The translations under genes and the position numbers were made by a program. 64,000 bases of DNA. It comes from Burkholderia mayonis (GTDB lineage: Bacteria; Pseudomonadota; Gammaproteobacteria; Burkholderiales; Burkholderiaceae). The DNA lies in contig NZ_CP013386.1 of the NCBI RefSeq assembly GCF_001523745.2, forward strand, positions 1,054,001-1,118,000, given 5' to 3'. Shown in pieces: positions 47,995-56,485 of this stretch (positions are counted from its first letter, which is position 1; each line of letters opens with the position of its first letter). The notes beneath the pieces are model-generated. The model was not told where the DNA came from. It made no database searches and saw nothing but the letters and a program-made list of their open reading frames with translations.

Positions 47995-49185
47995 ATGACG
48001 CTGCGTGGAATCATTTGGCTCGCCGTGCTGTTCGCGATCGCCGCGGGGCTCGCGACGGTCGGCCGCTTCGATACCGGCCAGGTGCTGATCGTCTATCCGC
48101 CGTATCGCGTCGACGTGTCGCTGAACTTCTTCGTGCTCGCGATCGTCGTCGCCTTCATCGTGCTGTACGCACTGATGCGGATCGTGCGCAACGTGTGGCG
48201 GATGCCGCAGCGCGTCGCCGCGTACCGCACGCGGATGCGCAACGAGCGCGCGCAGGCGTCGCTGCGCGACGCGCTCGCGAACCTGTACGCGGGCCGCTTC
48301 TCGCGTGCGGAGAAGGCCGCGCGCGACGCGCTCACCGTCGACGCGAACCAGGGCGCGGCGAGCCTCATCGCCGCGGCGGCGACGCACCGGATGCACGAGT
48401 ATGCGCGCCGCGATGAGTGGCTCGCGAAGGTGAGCGGCCAGGAATGGCAGGACGCGCGCCTGCTCGCGACGGCCGACATGCGTGCGGACGGCCGCGACGC
48501 CGAAGGCGCGCTCGCCGCGCTCGCCGAGATGCAGGCGTCGGGTGGCAAGCGGATCCACGCGCAGCAGATCGCGCTGCGCGCGCAGCAGCAACTGAAGAAC
48601 TGGGTCGAGGTGCTGAAGATCGCGAAGGCGCTCGAAAAGCGCGAGGCGCTGCATCCGGCCGCCGCCGTGCGTCTGCGCCAGCAGGCCGCAGAGCATCTGC
48701 TGCGCGATCGCCGGCATGACGCTGACGCGTTCCTCGAGGTGTGGCAATCGCTGTCGGCGGCCGAACGGCAGTCGCCGCGTCTCGCGGATCTCGCGGCCGA
48801 ACTGCTGATCGCGCTCGAGCGCCGGCCGGAAGCGCGGCGGATCGTCGAGGACGCGCTCGCGCACAACTGGAACGCGCGGCTGTTGCGCCGCTATCCGGAC
48901 ACGGCGGGCCCCGACGCGCTTCCGTTGATCCAGAAGGCGGAGGGGTGGCGCCGGGACCGGCCGGAAGACGCGGATCTACTGTTCGCGCTCGGCCGCCTGT
49001 GCCAGCAGCAGCAACTGTGGGGCAAGGCGCAGTCGTTCCTCGAATCGGCGCTCAAGCTTGCCGACGACGAGCCGCTCAAGATCCGCACGCATCGCGCGCT
49101 TGCGCGTCTGTTCGAGCGGCTCGGCGAATCCGACAAGGCCGCGCAGCACTATCGCGAAAGCGCGCTTGCGATGACGATCGTCTGA
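47995..49185 (+). CDS. hemY: HemY protein (TPR-containing, haem cluster)
   Basis: A 396-residue inner-membrane protein: two N-terminal helices (GIIWLAVLFAIAAGLATVG and LNFFVLAIVVAFIVLYALMR) then TPR-type repeats running to the C-terminus (LYAGRFSRAEKAARDAL; ADLLFALGRLCQQQQLWGKA). This is the proteobacterial HemY found with hemCDX, not the Bacillus protoporphyrinogen oxidase. It starts four bases after hemDX. Confidence 0.93.
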   Translation: MTLRGIIWLAVLFAIAAGLATVGRFDTGQVLIVYPPYRVDVSLNFFVLAIVVAFIVLYALMRIVRNVWRMPQRVAAYRTRMRNERAQASLRDALANLYAGRFSRAEKAARDALTVDANQGAASLIAAAATHRMHEYARRDEWLAKVSGQEWQDARLLATADMRADGRDAEGALAALAEMQASGGKRIHAQQIALRAQQQLKNWVEVLKIAKALEKREALHPAAAVRLRQQAAEHLLRDRRHDADAFLEVWQSLSAAERQSPRLADLAAELLIALERRPEARRIVEDALAHNWNARLLRRYPDTAGPDALPLIQKAEGWRRDRPEDADLLFALGRLCQQQQLWGKAQSFLESALKLADDEPLKIRTHRALARLFERLGESDKAAQHYRESALAMTIV

Positions 49186-49227
49186 GCGTTCGCGCCGGGT
49201 TCTCGCTCGGCGGGCAGTAAGGGTGGA

Positions 49228-49264
49228 AAGAAAGCGGCGGCCTCGATGGCCGCCGTTTCCGTTT
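49228..49264. terminator. Terminator between hemY and the MFS gene
   Basis: CGGCGGCC and GGCCGCCG around a five-base loop (49235-49255), with TTTCCGTTT after it on + and CTTTCTTTCC on -. It serves two convergent genes. Confidence 0.75.
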
Positions 49265-49287
49265 GAATCGATGCGTCGCGAATCGAC

Positions 49288-50595
49288 TCAGATGTCGACG
49301 AGCGTCTTCGGCACCGACAGCGCGAGCAGCCCGCCCAGCACGAGGAACCCGGCGAGCATGTACATCCCCGCGTCGTTCGACGCCGTCGCCTGCTTGAGCC
49401 AGCCGACGAGATACGGGCTCAGGAAGCCGGCGAGGTTGCCGATCGAATTGATGATCGCGAGGCCCGCCGCGGCGGCCGTGCCGCCGAGGAACGCGGTCGG
49501 CAGGCTCCAGAAGAGGGGGAGCGTCGTCAGGATGCCCATCGTCCCGATCGTGAGGCCGAGCATCGCAAGCAGCGTGTCGTGCGCCCATACGACGGACAGC
49601 ACGAGCCCGACCGCGCCCGCCGCTGCGGGGATCGCGAGGTGCCAGCGCCGCTCGCGGCGGCGGTCCGCGCTGTGCGCGATCGCGAGCATCGCGACGACGG
49701 CCGCCGCGTACGGCACGGCGGACAGCAGGCCGATCGTGAACGTATCGGTCACGCCCGTCGACTTGATGAGCGTTGGCAGCCAGAAGCCGACGCCGTAGAG
49801 CCCCATCACGAACGAGAAGTAGATGAGGCCCATCAGCCACACGCGCGGACTCCTGAACACGACGGAGAGCGGCGGGTCTTCCTTGCGCGCATCCTCGAGC
49901 GCGATGTTGCGCGCGAGGAGCGCCTTTTCGTCGTCGTCGAGCCACTTTGCCTTGACGATCCGGTCGTCGAGCGCGAACAGCAGCAGGATGCCGACGAGCA
50001 CTGACGGCACCCCTTCGAGCAGGAACAGCCATTGCCATCCGTGCCAGCCGTTCGCCCCGTCGAAGGTCTTCAGGATGTAGCCGGAGATCGGGCCGCCGAC
50101 GACGCCCGACAGCGCGACGGCCGTCATGAAGAGCGTCGTCATCCTGCCGCGGCGGTGCGCCGGATACCAGTAAGTCAGATAGAGGATCACGCCGGGGAAG
50201 AAGCCCGCCTCGGCGGCGCCGAGCAGGAAGCGCATCGTGTAGAACATCGCGGGCGTCGACACGAACATCGTCAGCGCCGAGATGATGCCCCACGTGACCA
50301 TGATCCGCGCGATCCACACCCGCGCGCCGACGCGGTGCAGGATCACGTTGCTCGGGACTTCGAACAGGAAGTAGCCGACGAAGAAGATCCCGGCGCCGAG
50401 ACCGTAGACCGCATCGGACAGGTGCAGGTCGGACGCCATCTGCAGTTTCGCGAAGCCGACGTTTACGCGGTCGAGATACGCGACGACATAGCAGAGCAGC
50501 AGTAGCGGCGCGAGCCGCCACGAAACCTTGCGATAGGTCGCCGCCTCGAAGGCGGATGGCGGGGTCGGCGTGAACGCCGGCACGGTGCTGGCCAT
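49288..50595 (-). CDS. MFS transporter, anion:cation symporter (phthalate permease) type
   Basis: A 435-residue major facilitator with twelve hydrophobic helices. YVVAYLDRVNVGFAKLQMAS and RFLLGAAEAGFFPGVILYLT followed by YWYPAHRRGRMTTLF are the marks of the ACS family (organic acids such as tartrate, glucarate, phthalate). AGAGGAGA precedes ATG 50595. It is third in an operon after an aldehyde dehydrogenase and an SDR, and so probably imports their substrate. Confidence 0.92.
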   Translation of the reverse strand: MASTVPAFTPTPPSAFEAATYRKVSWRLAPLLLLCYVVAYLDRVNVGFAKLQMASDLHLSDAVYGLGAGIFFVGYFLFEVPSNVILHRVGARVWIARIMVTWGIISALTMFVSTPAMFYTMRFLLGAAEAGFFPGVILYLTYWYPAHRRGRMTTLFMTAVALSGVVGGPISGYILKTFDGANGWHGWQWLFLLEGVPSVLVGILLLFALDDRIVKAKWLDDDEKALLARNIALEDARKEDPPLSVVFRSPRVWLMGLIYFSFVMGLYGVGFWLPTLIKSTGVTDTFTIGLLSAVPYAAAVVAMLAIAHSADRRRERRWHLAIPAAAGAVGLVLSVVWAHDTLLAMLGLTIGTMGILTTLPLFWSLPTAFLGGTAAAAGLAIINSIGNLAGFLSPYLVGWLKQATASNDAGMYMLAGFLVLGGLLALSVPKTLVDI

Positions 50596-50648
50596 GATTG
50601 TCTCCTCTGGCACGTTTTGATTGTGACGGGCGGTGCGCGCCGCGGCGT

Positions 50649-51407
50649 TCAGACGCAGCGGCCGCCGTCGACTTCGAGGCATGCGCCGGTGATGAACGCG
50701 GCGTCGTCGGATGCGAGATAGAGCGCCGCGTTCGCGATGTCCTGCGGGGTCGACAGGCGGCCGAGCGGGATCGTCGCAATGAAGCGCGCGCGGTTCTCAG
50801 GCGTGTCCGGCACGCCCATGAACGCGCTCGTGAGCCCGGTTTCGCCGAGCACCGGGTTCACGCAGTTCACGCGGATCCGGTCGGGGCCGAGCTCGACGGC
50901 GAGCGTCTTGCTCGCGGTGATCATCGCGCCCTTCGTGCTGTTGTACCAGACGAGGCCGGGGCGCGGCCGCACGCCCGCCGTCGATGCGACGTTGACGAAC
51001 GCGCCGCCGCCCGCCTGGCGAAAATGCGGAACGAACGTCTGCACGCTCCAGAAGAGGCTCTTCATGTTGACTGCGTATACGCGGTCGTATTCGGCTTCGG
51101 TCACGTCGAGCACCGGCTTGTTGCGATGCGTCGTGCCGGCGTTGTTGACGACGATCTGCACGCCGCCGAATGCGTCGAGCGCCGCGTCGAGGAGCGCGCG
51201 CCAATCGCCGCCGCGCGATACGTCGCCCGCGACGGCGAGCGCGCGCCCGCCCGCGAGCGCGATTTCGCTCGCGACGCGCTCGGCCGCCGGCGCGTTCAGA
51301 TCGTTGACGACGATGCACGCGCCTTCGCGCGCGAACGTTTTCGCGATGCCTTCGCCGAAGCCCGAGCCTGCGCCCGTGACGACGGCGGTCTTGCCGCTGA
51401 GCCGCAT
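50649..51407 (-). CDS. SDR family NAD(P)-dependent oxidoreductase
   Basis: Classical short-chain dehydrogenase of 252 residues: AVVTGAGSGFGEGIAKTFAR (cofactor loop), NNAGTTHRNKP, catalytic Ser in FVNVASTAGVRPRPG, Tyr and Lys in WYNSTKGAMITAS, and a Rossmann C-terminus ending CLEVDGGRCV. Acts on a hydroxy or keto group of an unknown small molecule. Between the aldehyde dehydrogenase and MFS genes in one operon. Confidence 0.9.
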   Translation of the reverse strand: MRLSGKTAVVTGAGSGFGEGIAKTFAREGACIVVNDLNAPAAERVASEIALAGGRALAVAGDVSRGGDWRALLDAALDAFGGVQIVVNNAGTTHRNKPVLDVTEAEYDRVYAVNMKSLFWSVQTFVPHFRQAGGGAFVNVASTAGVRPRPGLVWYNSTKGAMITASKTLAVELGPDRIRVNCVNPVLGETGLTSAFMGVPDTPENRARFIATIPLGRLSTPQDIANAALYLASDDAAFITGACLEVDGGRCV

Positions 51408-51494
51408 CCGTTGTCTCCTGGATTTTGTTGTGGGTCTTGCCGTGACTTGAACGGGTGGCGGCGCTTGACCTCGCGCGCCGTGCCGCGCCTTCGG

Positions 51495-52934
51495 TCAGTC
51501 GTGCTTGAGCGCGATCGTCTTTAGCACGGTGAAACCGTACAAAGCCTCGAAGCCTTTTTCGCGGCCGTAGCCCGAGCGTCCGCTGCCGCCGAACGGCAGC
51601 TCGACGCCGCCGCCCGCGCCGTAGTTGTTGACGAACACCTGTCCCGCGCGCAGCCGTCGCGCGAGCCGCATCTGGCGCGCGCCGTCGCGCGTCCACACGC
51701 CTGCGACGAGCCCGTACGGCGTGCCGTTCGCGAGCGCGAGCGCTTCGTCCTCGTCGGCGAACTTCATAGCGGCGAGCACCGGGCCGAACACTTCTTCCTG
51801 CGCGAGCCGGTGCGTGTGCGGCACGTCGCGCAGCAGCGCGGGCGCCTGGTAGAAGCCCGTTTCGGGGGCGTCCGGCACGACTTCGCCGTGCGCGGCCATC
51901 ACGATGCCGTCGTGCTGCGCGTCGGACAGAAAGTCCCACACGCGCTGCTGCTGCTTCGCGCTGATGAGCGGCCCGCAGTCGAGATCGGCGCGGCCGGGGC
52001 CGACCTTCAGCGCGTTGAACGCTGCGGCGAGCCGCTCGACGAGCGGTTCGTAGACCGCCTTGTCGATCAGCACGCGGCTGCCGGCCGAACAGGTCTGGCC
52101 GCTGTTCTGCACGATCGCGGACACGAGGACGGGCAGCGCGGCGTCGAGGTCCGCGTCGGCGAACACGATCTGCGGCGACTTGCCGCCGAGCTCGAGCGTG
52201 ACGGGCGCGTGGTGTTCGGCCGCCGCTTGCGCGACAAGGCGGCCCGTGTCCGGCGAGCCGGTGAACGAAATATGGTCGATGCCCGGATGGCGCGCGAGCG
52301 CCGCGCCGGCTTCGTGGCCGTAGCCCGTCACGACATTGAACGTGCCCGCGGGGAGCCCGGCTTCGGCCGCGAGCGTCGCGACGCGCAGGATCGACAGGCA
52401 CGCGTCCTCCGACGGCTTGACGACGCACGCGTTGCCCGCGGCGAGCGCCGCGCCGACGCTGCGCCCGAGGATCTGCATCGGGTAGTTCCACGGCACGATG
52501 TGCCCGGTGACGCCGTGCGGCTCGCGCAGCGTGAGCACCGTGTAGCCGTCGCGGTAGGGCAGTGTCTCGCCGTGCAGCTTGTCCGCCGCGCCCGCGTAGA
52601 ACTCGAAGTAGCGGGTGAGCGCGTCGGCGTCCGCGCGCGCCTGCGTGAGCGGCTTGCCGGTGTCGCGCGATTCGATGAGCGCGAGCTCCTCGCGGCACGC
52701 GGCGACGAGCATCGACAGCCGGTACAGCATGCGCCCCCGCTCGGCCGCGCTCGCCGTGCCCCACGGGCCATCGAACGCAGCGCGGGCCGCGCGCACGGCC
52801 GCGTCGATGTCGGGCGCGGTGCCGCGCGCGAGCCGCGCGAACGGCTCGCCGTCGGACGGATCGATCACGGCGATCGTCTCGCCGCCCGTGGGCGCAGCCC
52901 ACGCCCCCGAGATGAAGTGCTTCGCCTCTTCCAT
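51495..52934 (-). CDS. NAD(P)-dependent aldehyde dehydrogenase
   Basis: A 479-residue aldehyde dehydrogenase, full length. Catalytic Glu is in VTLELGGKSPQIVFADADLD, catalytic Cys in NSGQTCSAGSRVLIDK, and HIVPWNYPMQILGRSVGAAL and EEVFGPVLAAMKF are typical. Resembles gamma-amino- or betaine-type aldehyde dehydrogenases but substrate is not identifiable. First gene of the operon; no regulator is adjacent on this side, where ppa diverges. Confidence 0.93.
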   Translation of the reverse strand: MEEAKHFISGAWAAPTGGETIAVIDPSDGEPFARLARGTAPDIDAAVRAARAAFDGPWGTASAAERGRMLYRLSMLVAACREELALIESRDTGKPLTQARADADALTRYFEFYAGAADKLHGETLPYRDGYTVLTLREPHGVTGHIVPWNYPMQILGRSVGAALAAGNACVVKPSEDACLSILRVATLAAEAGLPAGTFNVVTGYGHEAGAALARHPGIDHISFTGSPDTGRLVAQAAAEHHAPVTLELGGKSPQIVFADADLDAALPVLVSAIVQNSGQTCSAGSRVLIDKAVYEPLVERLAAAFNALKVGPGRADLDCGPLISAKQQQRVWDFLSDAQHDGIVMAAHGEVVPDAPETGFYQAPALLRDVPHTHRLAQEEVFGPVLAAMKFADEDEALALANGTPYGLVAGVWTRDGARQMRLARRLRAGQVFVNNYGAGGGVELPFGGSGRSGYGREKGFEALYGFTVLKTIALKHD

Positions 52935-53017
52935 GCTCGCTCCCGGCTCGTCGCGCCGTGTCTGATCGTTGCCCGATTATCGGCCGAACGGGACCGGAGC
53001 GCCATCGGGCGATTGGC

Positions 53018-53023
53018 TATAAT
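53018..53023 (+). promoter_or_regulatory. Candidate -10 element of ppa
   Basis: A consensus TATAAT lies 72 bases before the ppa ATG. The matching -35 is poor in this GC-rich stretch. Confidence 0.45.
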
Positions 53024-53094
53024 GCGCATTCCATCGGAGGCGCCCGCGAGGCCGCCATCCGTCCCGATTCCCATCCGAACTTCAGAGAACGCTC

Positions 53095-53622
53095 ATGAGC
53101 TTCAGCAACGTCCCGGCCGGCAAGGATCTGCCGCAAGACTTCAACGTGATCATCGAGATCCCGGCGCAAAGCGAGCCGGTCAAGTACGAAGCCGACAAGG
53201 AACTCGGCCTCCTCGTCGTCGATCGCTTCATCGGCACGGGCATGCGCTATCCGGTGAACTACGGCTTCATTCCGCAGACGCTGTCGGGCGACGGCGACCC
53301 CGTCGACGTGCTCGTCATCACGCCGTTCCCGCTGCTCGCGGGCTCGGTCGTCCGCGCGCGCGCGCTCGGCATGCTGAAGATGACCGACGAATCGGGCGTC
53401 GACGCGAAGCTCGTCGCGGTGCCGCACGACAAGGTCTGCCCGATGACGGCCAACCTCAAGTCGATCGACGACGTGCCCGGGTACCTGAAGGACCAGATCA
53501 AGCACTTCTTCGAGCAATACAAGGCGCTCGAGAAGGGCAAGTGGGTGAAGGTCGAAGGCTGGGACGGCATCGACGCGGCACACAAGGAAATCGACGAAGG
53601 CGTCGCGAACTTCAAGAAGTAA
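53095..53622 (+). CDS. ppa: Inorganic pyrophosphatase
   Basis: Family I pyrophosphatase of 175 residues, hydrolysing pyrophosphate from biosynthesis. [20 protein letters not shown] at the start, [20 protein letters not shown] with the metal-binding signature DGDPVDVLV, and [13 protein letters not shown] at the end. AGAGAACGCTC precedes the ATG. Followed by a terminator. Confidence 0.97.
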   Translation: MSFSNVPAGKDLPQDFNVIIEIPAQSEPVKYEADKELGLLVVDRFIGTGMRYPVNYGFIPQTLSGDGDPVDVLVITPFPLLAGSVVRARALGMLKMTDESGVDAKLVAVPHDKVCPMTANLKSIDDVPGYLKDQIKHFFEQYKALEKGKWVKVEGWDGIDAAHKEIDEGVANFKK

Positions 53623-53660
53623 GCGGCGGGCCGGCGCACGCGGCGCCGGCCGGTTGCGCG

Positions 53661-53706
53661 AAACCGCGCGTGTCTCGTCACGAGGCCGCGCGGTTTTGTT
53701 TTGTGC
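53661..53706 (+). terminator. ppa terminator
   Basis: AAACCGCGCG and CGCGCGGTTT form a 10-bp stem with a 16-base loop, followed by TGTTTTG. Its right part lies inside the 3' end of the GIY-YIG gene on the other strand, so that coding tail must conserve it. Confidence 0.7.
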
Positions 53707-54235
53707 GCGCGGGTTCCGCTCTCCTTCTCGAAGTCGTTGGTGTCCCGGAAGACCCGGCCGCCGTCTGCTTCGATATTTTCGCTGCGTTTGCGGCCTTCTT
53801 CGGCTTCGCCGGCTTGGCGGCGGGATGCGCGGCGGCCGTACCGCCCGTCGTCATTACCGCGCCGATTGCGGTTGCGGCTTCGGCCGTCGCCGTTTCGGCG
53901 ATGCCGGCTGCCGGCGCGGGTGTCGCGCAATCGCCGTCCGCGCGGCGTGCCGCGGCGGCGTCAGCGGCCGGCAGCACCGACGCGAGCGAGAGCGAGCCCC
54001 CCGCGAGCGCGCGCTTTTGCGTCGGCGTCAGCCGTTTGACCCAATATTCGGCGCGCGACGCGCTCGAGCGATCGGCGAGCTCGAACGACGCGAGTACGGC
54101 CTTCGGCTTGCGCGCGCGCGTGTAGCGCGCGCCCTTGCCTTGCGCGTGCTGCGCGAAGCGTGCGGCGACGTCGGTCGTAATGCCAGTGTAGACGCTGCCG
54201 TCCGCGCATTCGATCAGATACAGGTACCAGGACAT
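53678..54235 (-). CDS. GIY-YIG domain protein with long Ala/Lys-rich tail
   Basis: A 185-residue protein. Residues 1-85 are a GIY-YIG nuclease domain of the UPF0213/YhbQ type (WYLYLIECADGSVYTGITTD, RFAQHAQGKGARYTRARKP, SRAEYWVKRLT). The last 100 residues are low complexity, rich in Ala, Thr, Lys and Pro (AKPAKPKKAANAAKISK), probably disordered and basic. The stop lies in the ppa terminator. YhbQ-type proteins have been linked to DNA damage but the role is unclear. Confidence 0.88.
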   Translation of the reverse strand: MSWYLYLIECADGSVYTGITTDVAARFAQHAQGKGARYTRARKPKAVLASFELADRSSASRAEYWVKRLTPTQKRALAGGSLSLASVLPAADAAAARRADGDCATPAPAAGIAETATAEAATAIGAVMTTGGTAAAHPAAKPAKPKKAANAAKISKQTAAGSSGTPTTSRRRAEPARTKQNRAAS

Positions 54236-54338
54236 GAAGGGCGGCGTGATGCGAAGCCGCCAGTGTCGCAGAAATTGCGCGGCGCGAGCGCGCGATTCGC
54301 CCGTCGGCTCATCTGGCGGCCGCCCCCCGGTCGCGCGG

Positions 54339-55733
54339 CTAGCGGTGCGCGACCGCGTGGCCGGGCCGCGTGCGCGTCACGGGCGCTTCCCGGATTCGCC
54401 GGAAGATCGCCGCGGACACGAGCGTCACCGCGCCGACGCAGACGAAGCTCAGCTTGAAGCCGAGCAGCGATGAGCCGGTCTGCTCGCCGAACAGGCTCGT
54501 GAGCCCGCTTCCCACCGATGCGCCGAGCCCCATCGACAGCATCTGCACCATCGAATACAGGCTGTTGCCGCTCGCCGCGTCGCGGTGCGGCAGGCCTTTC
54601 AGCGTCACGCTGTTCATTGCCGCGATCTGAATCGAGTTGATCGCGCCGAAGATCGCAATCAGCGCCATTTCGACGACGAGCGGCGTGTCGGGGCCGATGG
54701 CCGCGAACAGCGCGATCACGGCGCCGACGATCAGCGTGTTGGCGAACAGAAACGTGCGATAGCCGTAGCGGCGAACGAGCGGCGCGATCCACGGCTTCGC
54801 GATCACACCCGCGATGGCGGCCGGCACGAGCATGAGCCCCGAGCGCAACGGAGAATAGCCGAATTCGATCTGCATCATCAGCGGCAGCAGGAAGGGCGTC
54901 GCGCCGATGCCGATCCGCGAGATCAGATTGCCGGCAAGGCCGACTGCGAAGTTCGGTTCGCGAAAGAGTTCGAGCCGGAAGAGCGGATTCGCGCGCCTGC
55001 GCGCATGGGCGACGTACACGATCGCCGCGGCCGCGGCGATCGCGGTCACGCCGACGGTCCAGTCCGTGTAGCCGCCGTCGGACAACGCGTCGATCGCGAG
55101 CGAGCCGGCGATCATCGCGATCGACAGCAGCGTGTAGCCCGTGTAGTCGAACGGCGGAGGATCGATCGGCTCGTCGCGCGGCATGTAGCGGTGGACGGCG
55201 ACGAGGCCGACCGCGCAGATCGGCAGGTTGACGAGGAACACCCAGTACCACGACATCGACTGCGTGAGCCAGCCGCCGAGCGTTGGGCCGAGGATCGGCC
55301 CGATCTGGCCGAAGATCGACACGAACGCGAGCGCGGCCACGTATTCGTCGCCGGGCACGCCGCGCAGTACCGCGAGCCGGCCGATCGGCAGCAGCATCGA
55401 GCCGCCGATGCCTTGCAGCACCCGAGCGACGATGAGCTGCGTCGCGCTCGTCGCGGCCGCGCAGCACTGCGAGCCGAGCGCGAACACGACAATCGCGACG
55501 AAGAACACGCGACGCGTGCCAAAGCGATCCGCGAGCCAGCCGGACGCGGGCGTGAGTGTGGCCATCGTCAGTGTGTAGGCGGTGACGACGCCGTGCATCG
55601 AGAGCGCGTCCTGGCCGAGCGCGTGGGCGATCGACGGCAGCGCCGTGTTGACGATGGTCGTGTCGACGGACTGCATGAAGAACGCGGTGGCTACGATCCA
55701 TAGCAGCGTCGTTCGGGAAGAGGTGTTGGGCAT
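54339..55733 (-). CDS. MFS drug:H+ antiporter, DHA2 family (MdtD-like)
   Basis: A 464-residue 14-helix exporter. The start MPNTSSRTTLLWIVATAFFM, the early VDTTIVNTALPSIAHALGQ (motif D-like), GWLADRFGTRRVF (motif A) and the proline/glycine-rich GQIGPILGPTLGGWLTQ (motif C of exporters) mark DHA2. It resembles MdtD. Substrate unknown. No adjacent fusion protein or outer-membrane partner. Confidence 0.9.
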   Translation of the reverse strand: MPNTSSRTTLLWIVATAFFMQSVDTTIVNTALPSIAHALGQDALSMHGVVTAYTLTMATLTPASGWLADRFGTRRVFFVAIVVFALGSQCCAAATSATQLIVARVLQGIGGSMLLPIGRLAVLRGVPGDEYVAALAFVSIFGQIGPILGPTLGGWLTQSMSWYWVFLVNLPICAVGLVAVHRYMPRDEPIDPPPFDYTGYTLLSIAMIAGSLAIDALSDGGYTDWTVGVTAIAAAAAIVYVAHARRRANPLFRLELFREPNFAVGLAGNLISRIGIGATPFLLPLMMQIEFGYSPLRSGLMLVPAAIAGVIAKPWIAPLVRRYGYRTFLFANTLIVGAVIALFAAIGPDTPLVVEMALIAIFGAINSIQIAAMNSVTLKGLPHRDAASGNSLYSMVQMLSMGLGASVGSGLTSLFGEQTGSSLLGFKLSFVCVGAVTLVSAAIFRRIREAPVTRTRPGHAVAHR

Positions 55734-56485
55734 GAGCGCGGACCGATGAGTTGGGTGCGTCGCGCCTGGCGCGCGCGACGCAAGCCCCGCCGTCTCGGGC
55801 GGCGCGCAGCGCTTGCCCGAGATCGTCGGGGGCGTTGGTTAGTGGGCGCGTGTGTCGAGGCGCGTGGCGAGCGGCAGGCCAGTGGCCGGGGCGGCTCCCG
55901 CCGCGCGGGCCGCTCGGCGAGCGCCGGGGGGCGGGAAGCCCGATGGCTTGCGCCGCCACGCTGGTTTCGCAGACGCCATTTCAAACGGCGTTTCGGGACT
56001 GATGTCGGGCGATAAGAATGGTCGGCGCATGCCGTTTAGAATCGGCAGATGGGATGACATAATTTAATACTCCTAATTGATAATCCGCATGAAGATTCTC
56101 AACCAAAAGATCAAAATGTCTCCCCATCCTCTCCGATCGCGTCAGGCGGTGCGCCGAAGGGTGAAACTAGCGGGTGGCCCTGGAATATGAAAGTTTTTAT
56201 CGATTTTCAGAATATCGATTCTGAAAATCAGAAACAGGGGGGAAGGCGAATGAAATCCGTTTCTCCCTATTTTGGTGCGCATTAAGCACAACGAAAGTGT
56301 AGGGGGTTTTGTGCGAATATTGCAACCGAATAATCTTTCAATTTCCGATTTGGAACGAATGATAATCAAATATCCCGTATATCCTGTTGAGGGAAATGAA
56401 TGGCGATGCCGTTTTGGAAGCCGGCGCGCCGCGCTCGCGCGACTAGCCGGCCGCGGGACGAGGCGCGGGGGGCGTCGCGTCGTGG
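55734..56485. other. Gene-poor stretch containing an AT-rich island
   Basis: 752 bases between two minus-strand genes. The left third is GC-rich and Arg-coding in every frame. From about 56040 to 56400 the composition falls sharply to AT-rich, unlike the rest of the window, and includes a strong hairpin at 56202-56229. The only frame here, GTG 56272 to 56505, is 77 residues with a poor start and a switch to GC-rich noise after 56400; I do not call it a gene. Confidence 0.65.
56202..56229. repeat. 12-bp perfect inverted repeat in the AT-rich island
   Basis: GATTTTCAGAAT and ATTCTGAAAATC flank a four-base loop ATCG. A Shine-Dalgarno-like GGGGGGAAGGCG follows on + at about 56236. It could be an operator, a small-RNA stem or a remnant of an acquired element. 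Confidence 0.7.

Noticed and set aside
47995..49185. Protoporphyrinogen oxidase (Bacillus HemY)
   Set aside because: The protein has two N-terminal helices and TPR repeats and no FAD-binding motif; it is the proteobacterial HemY.
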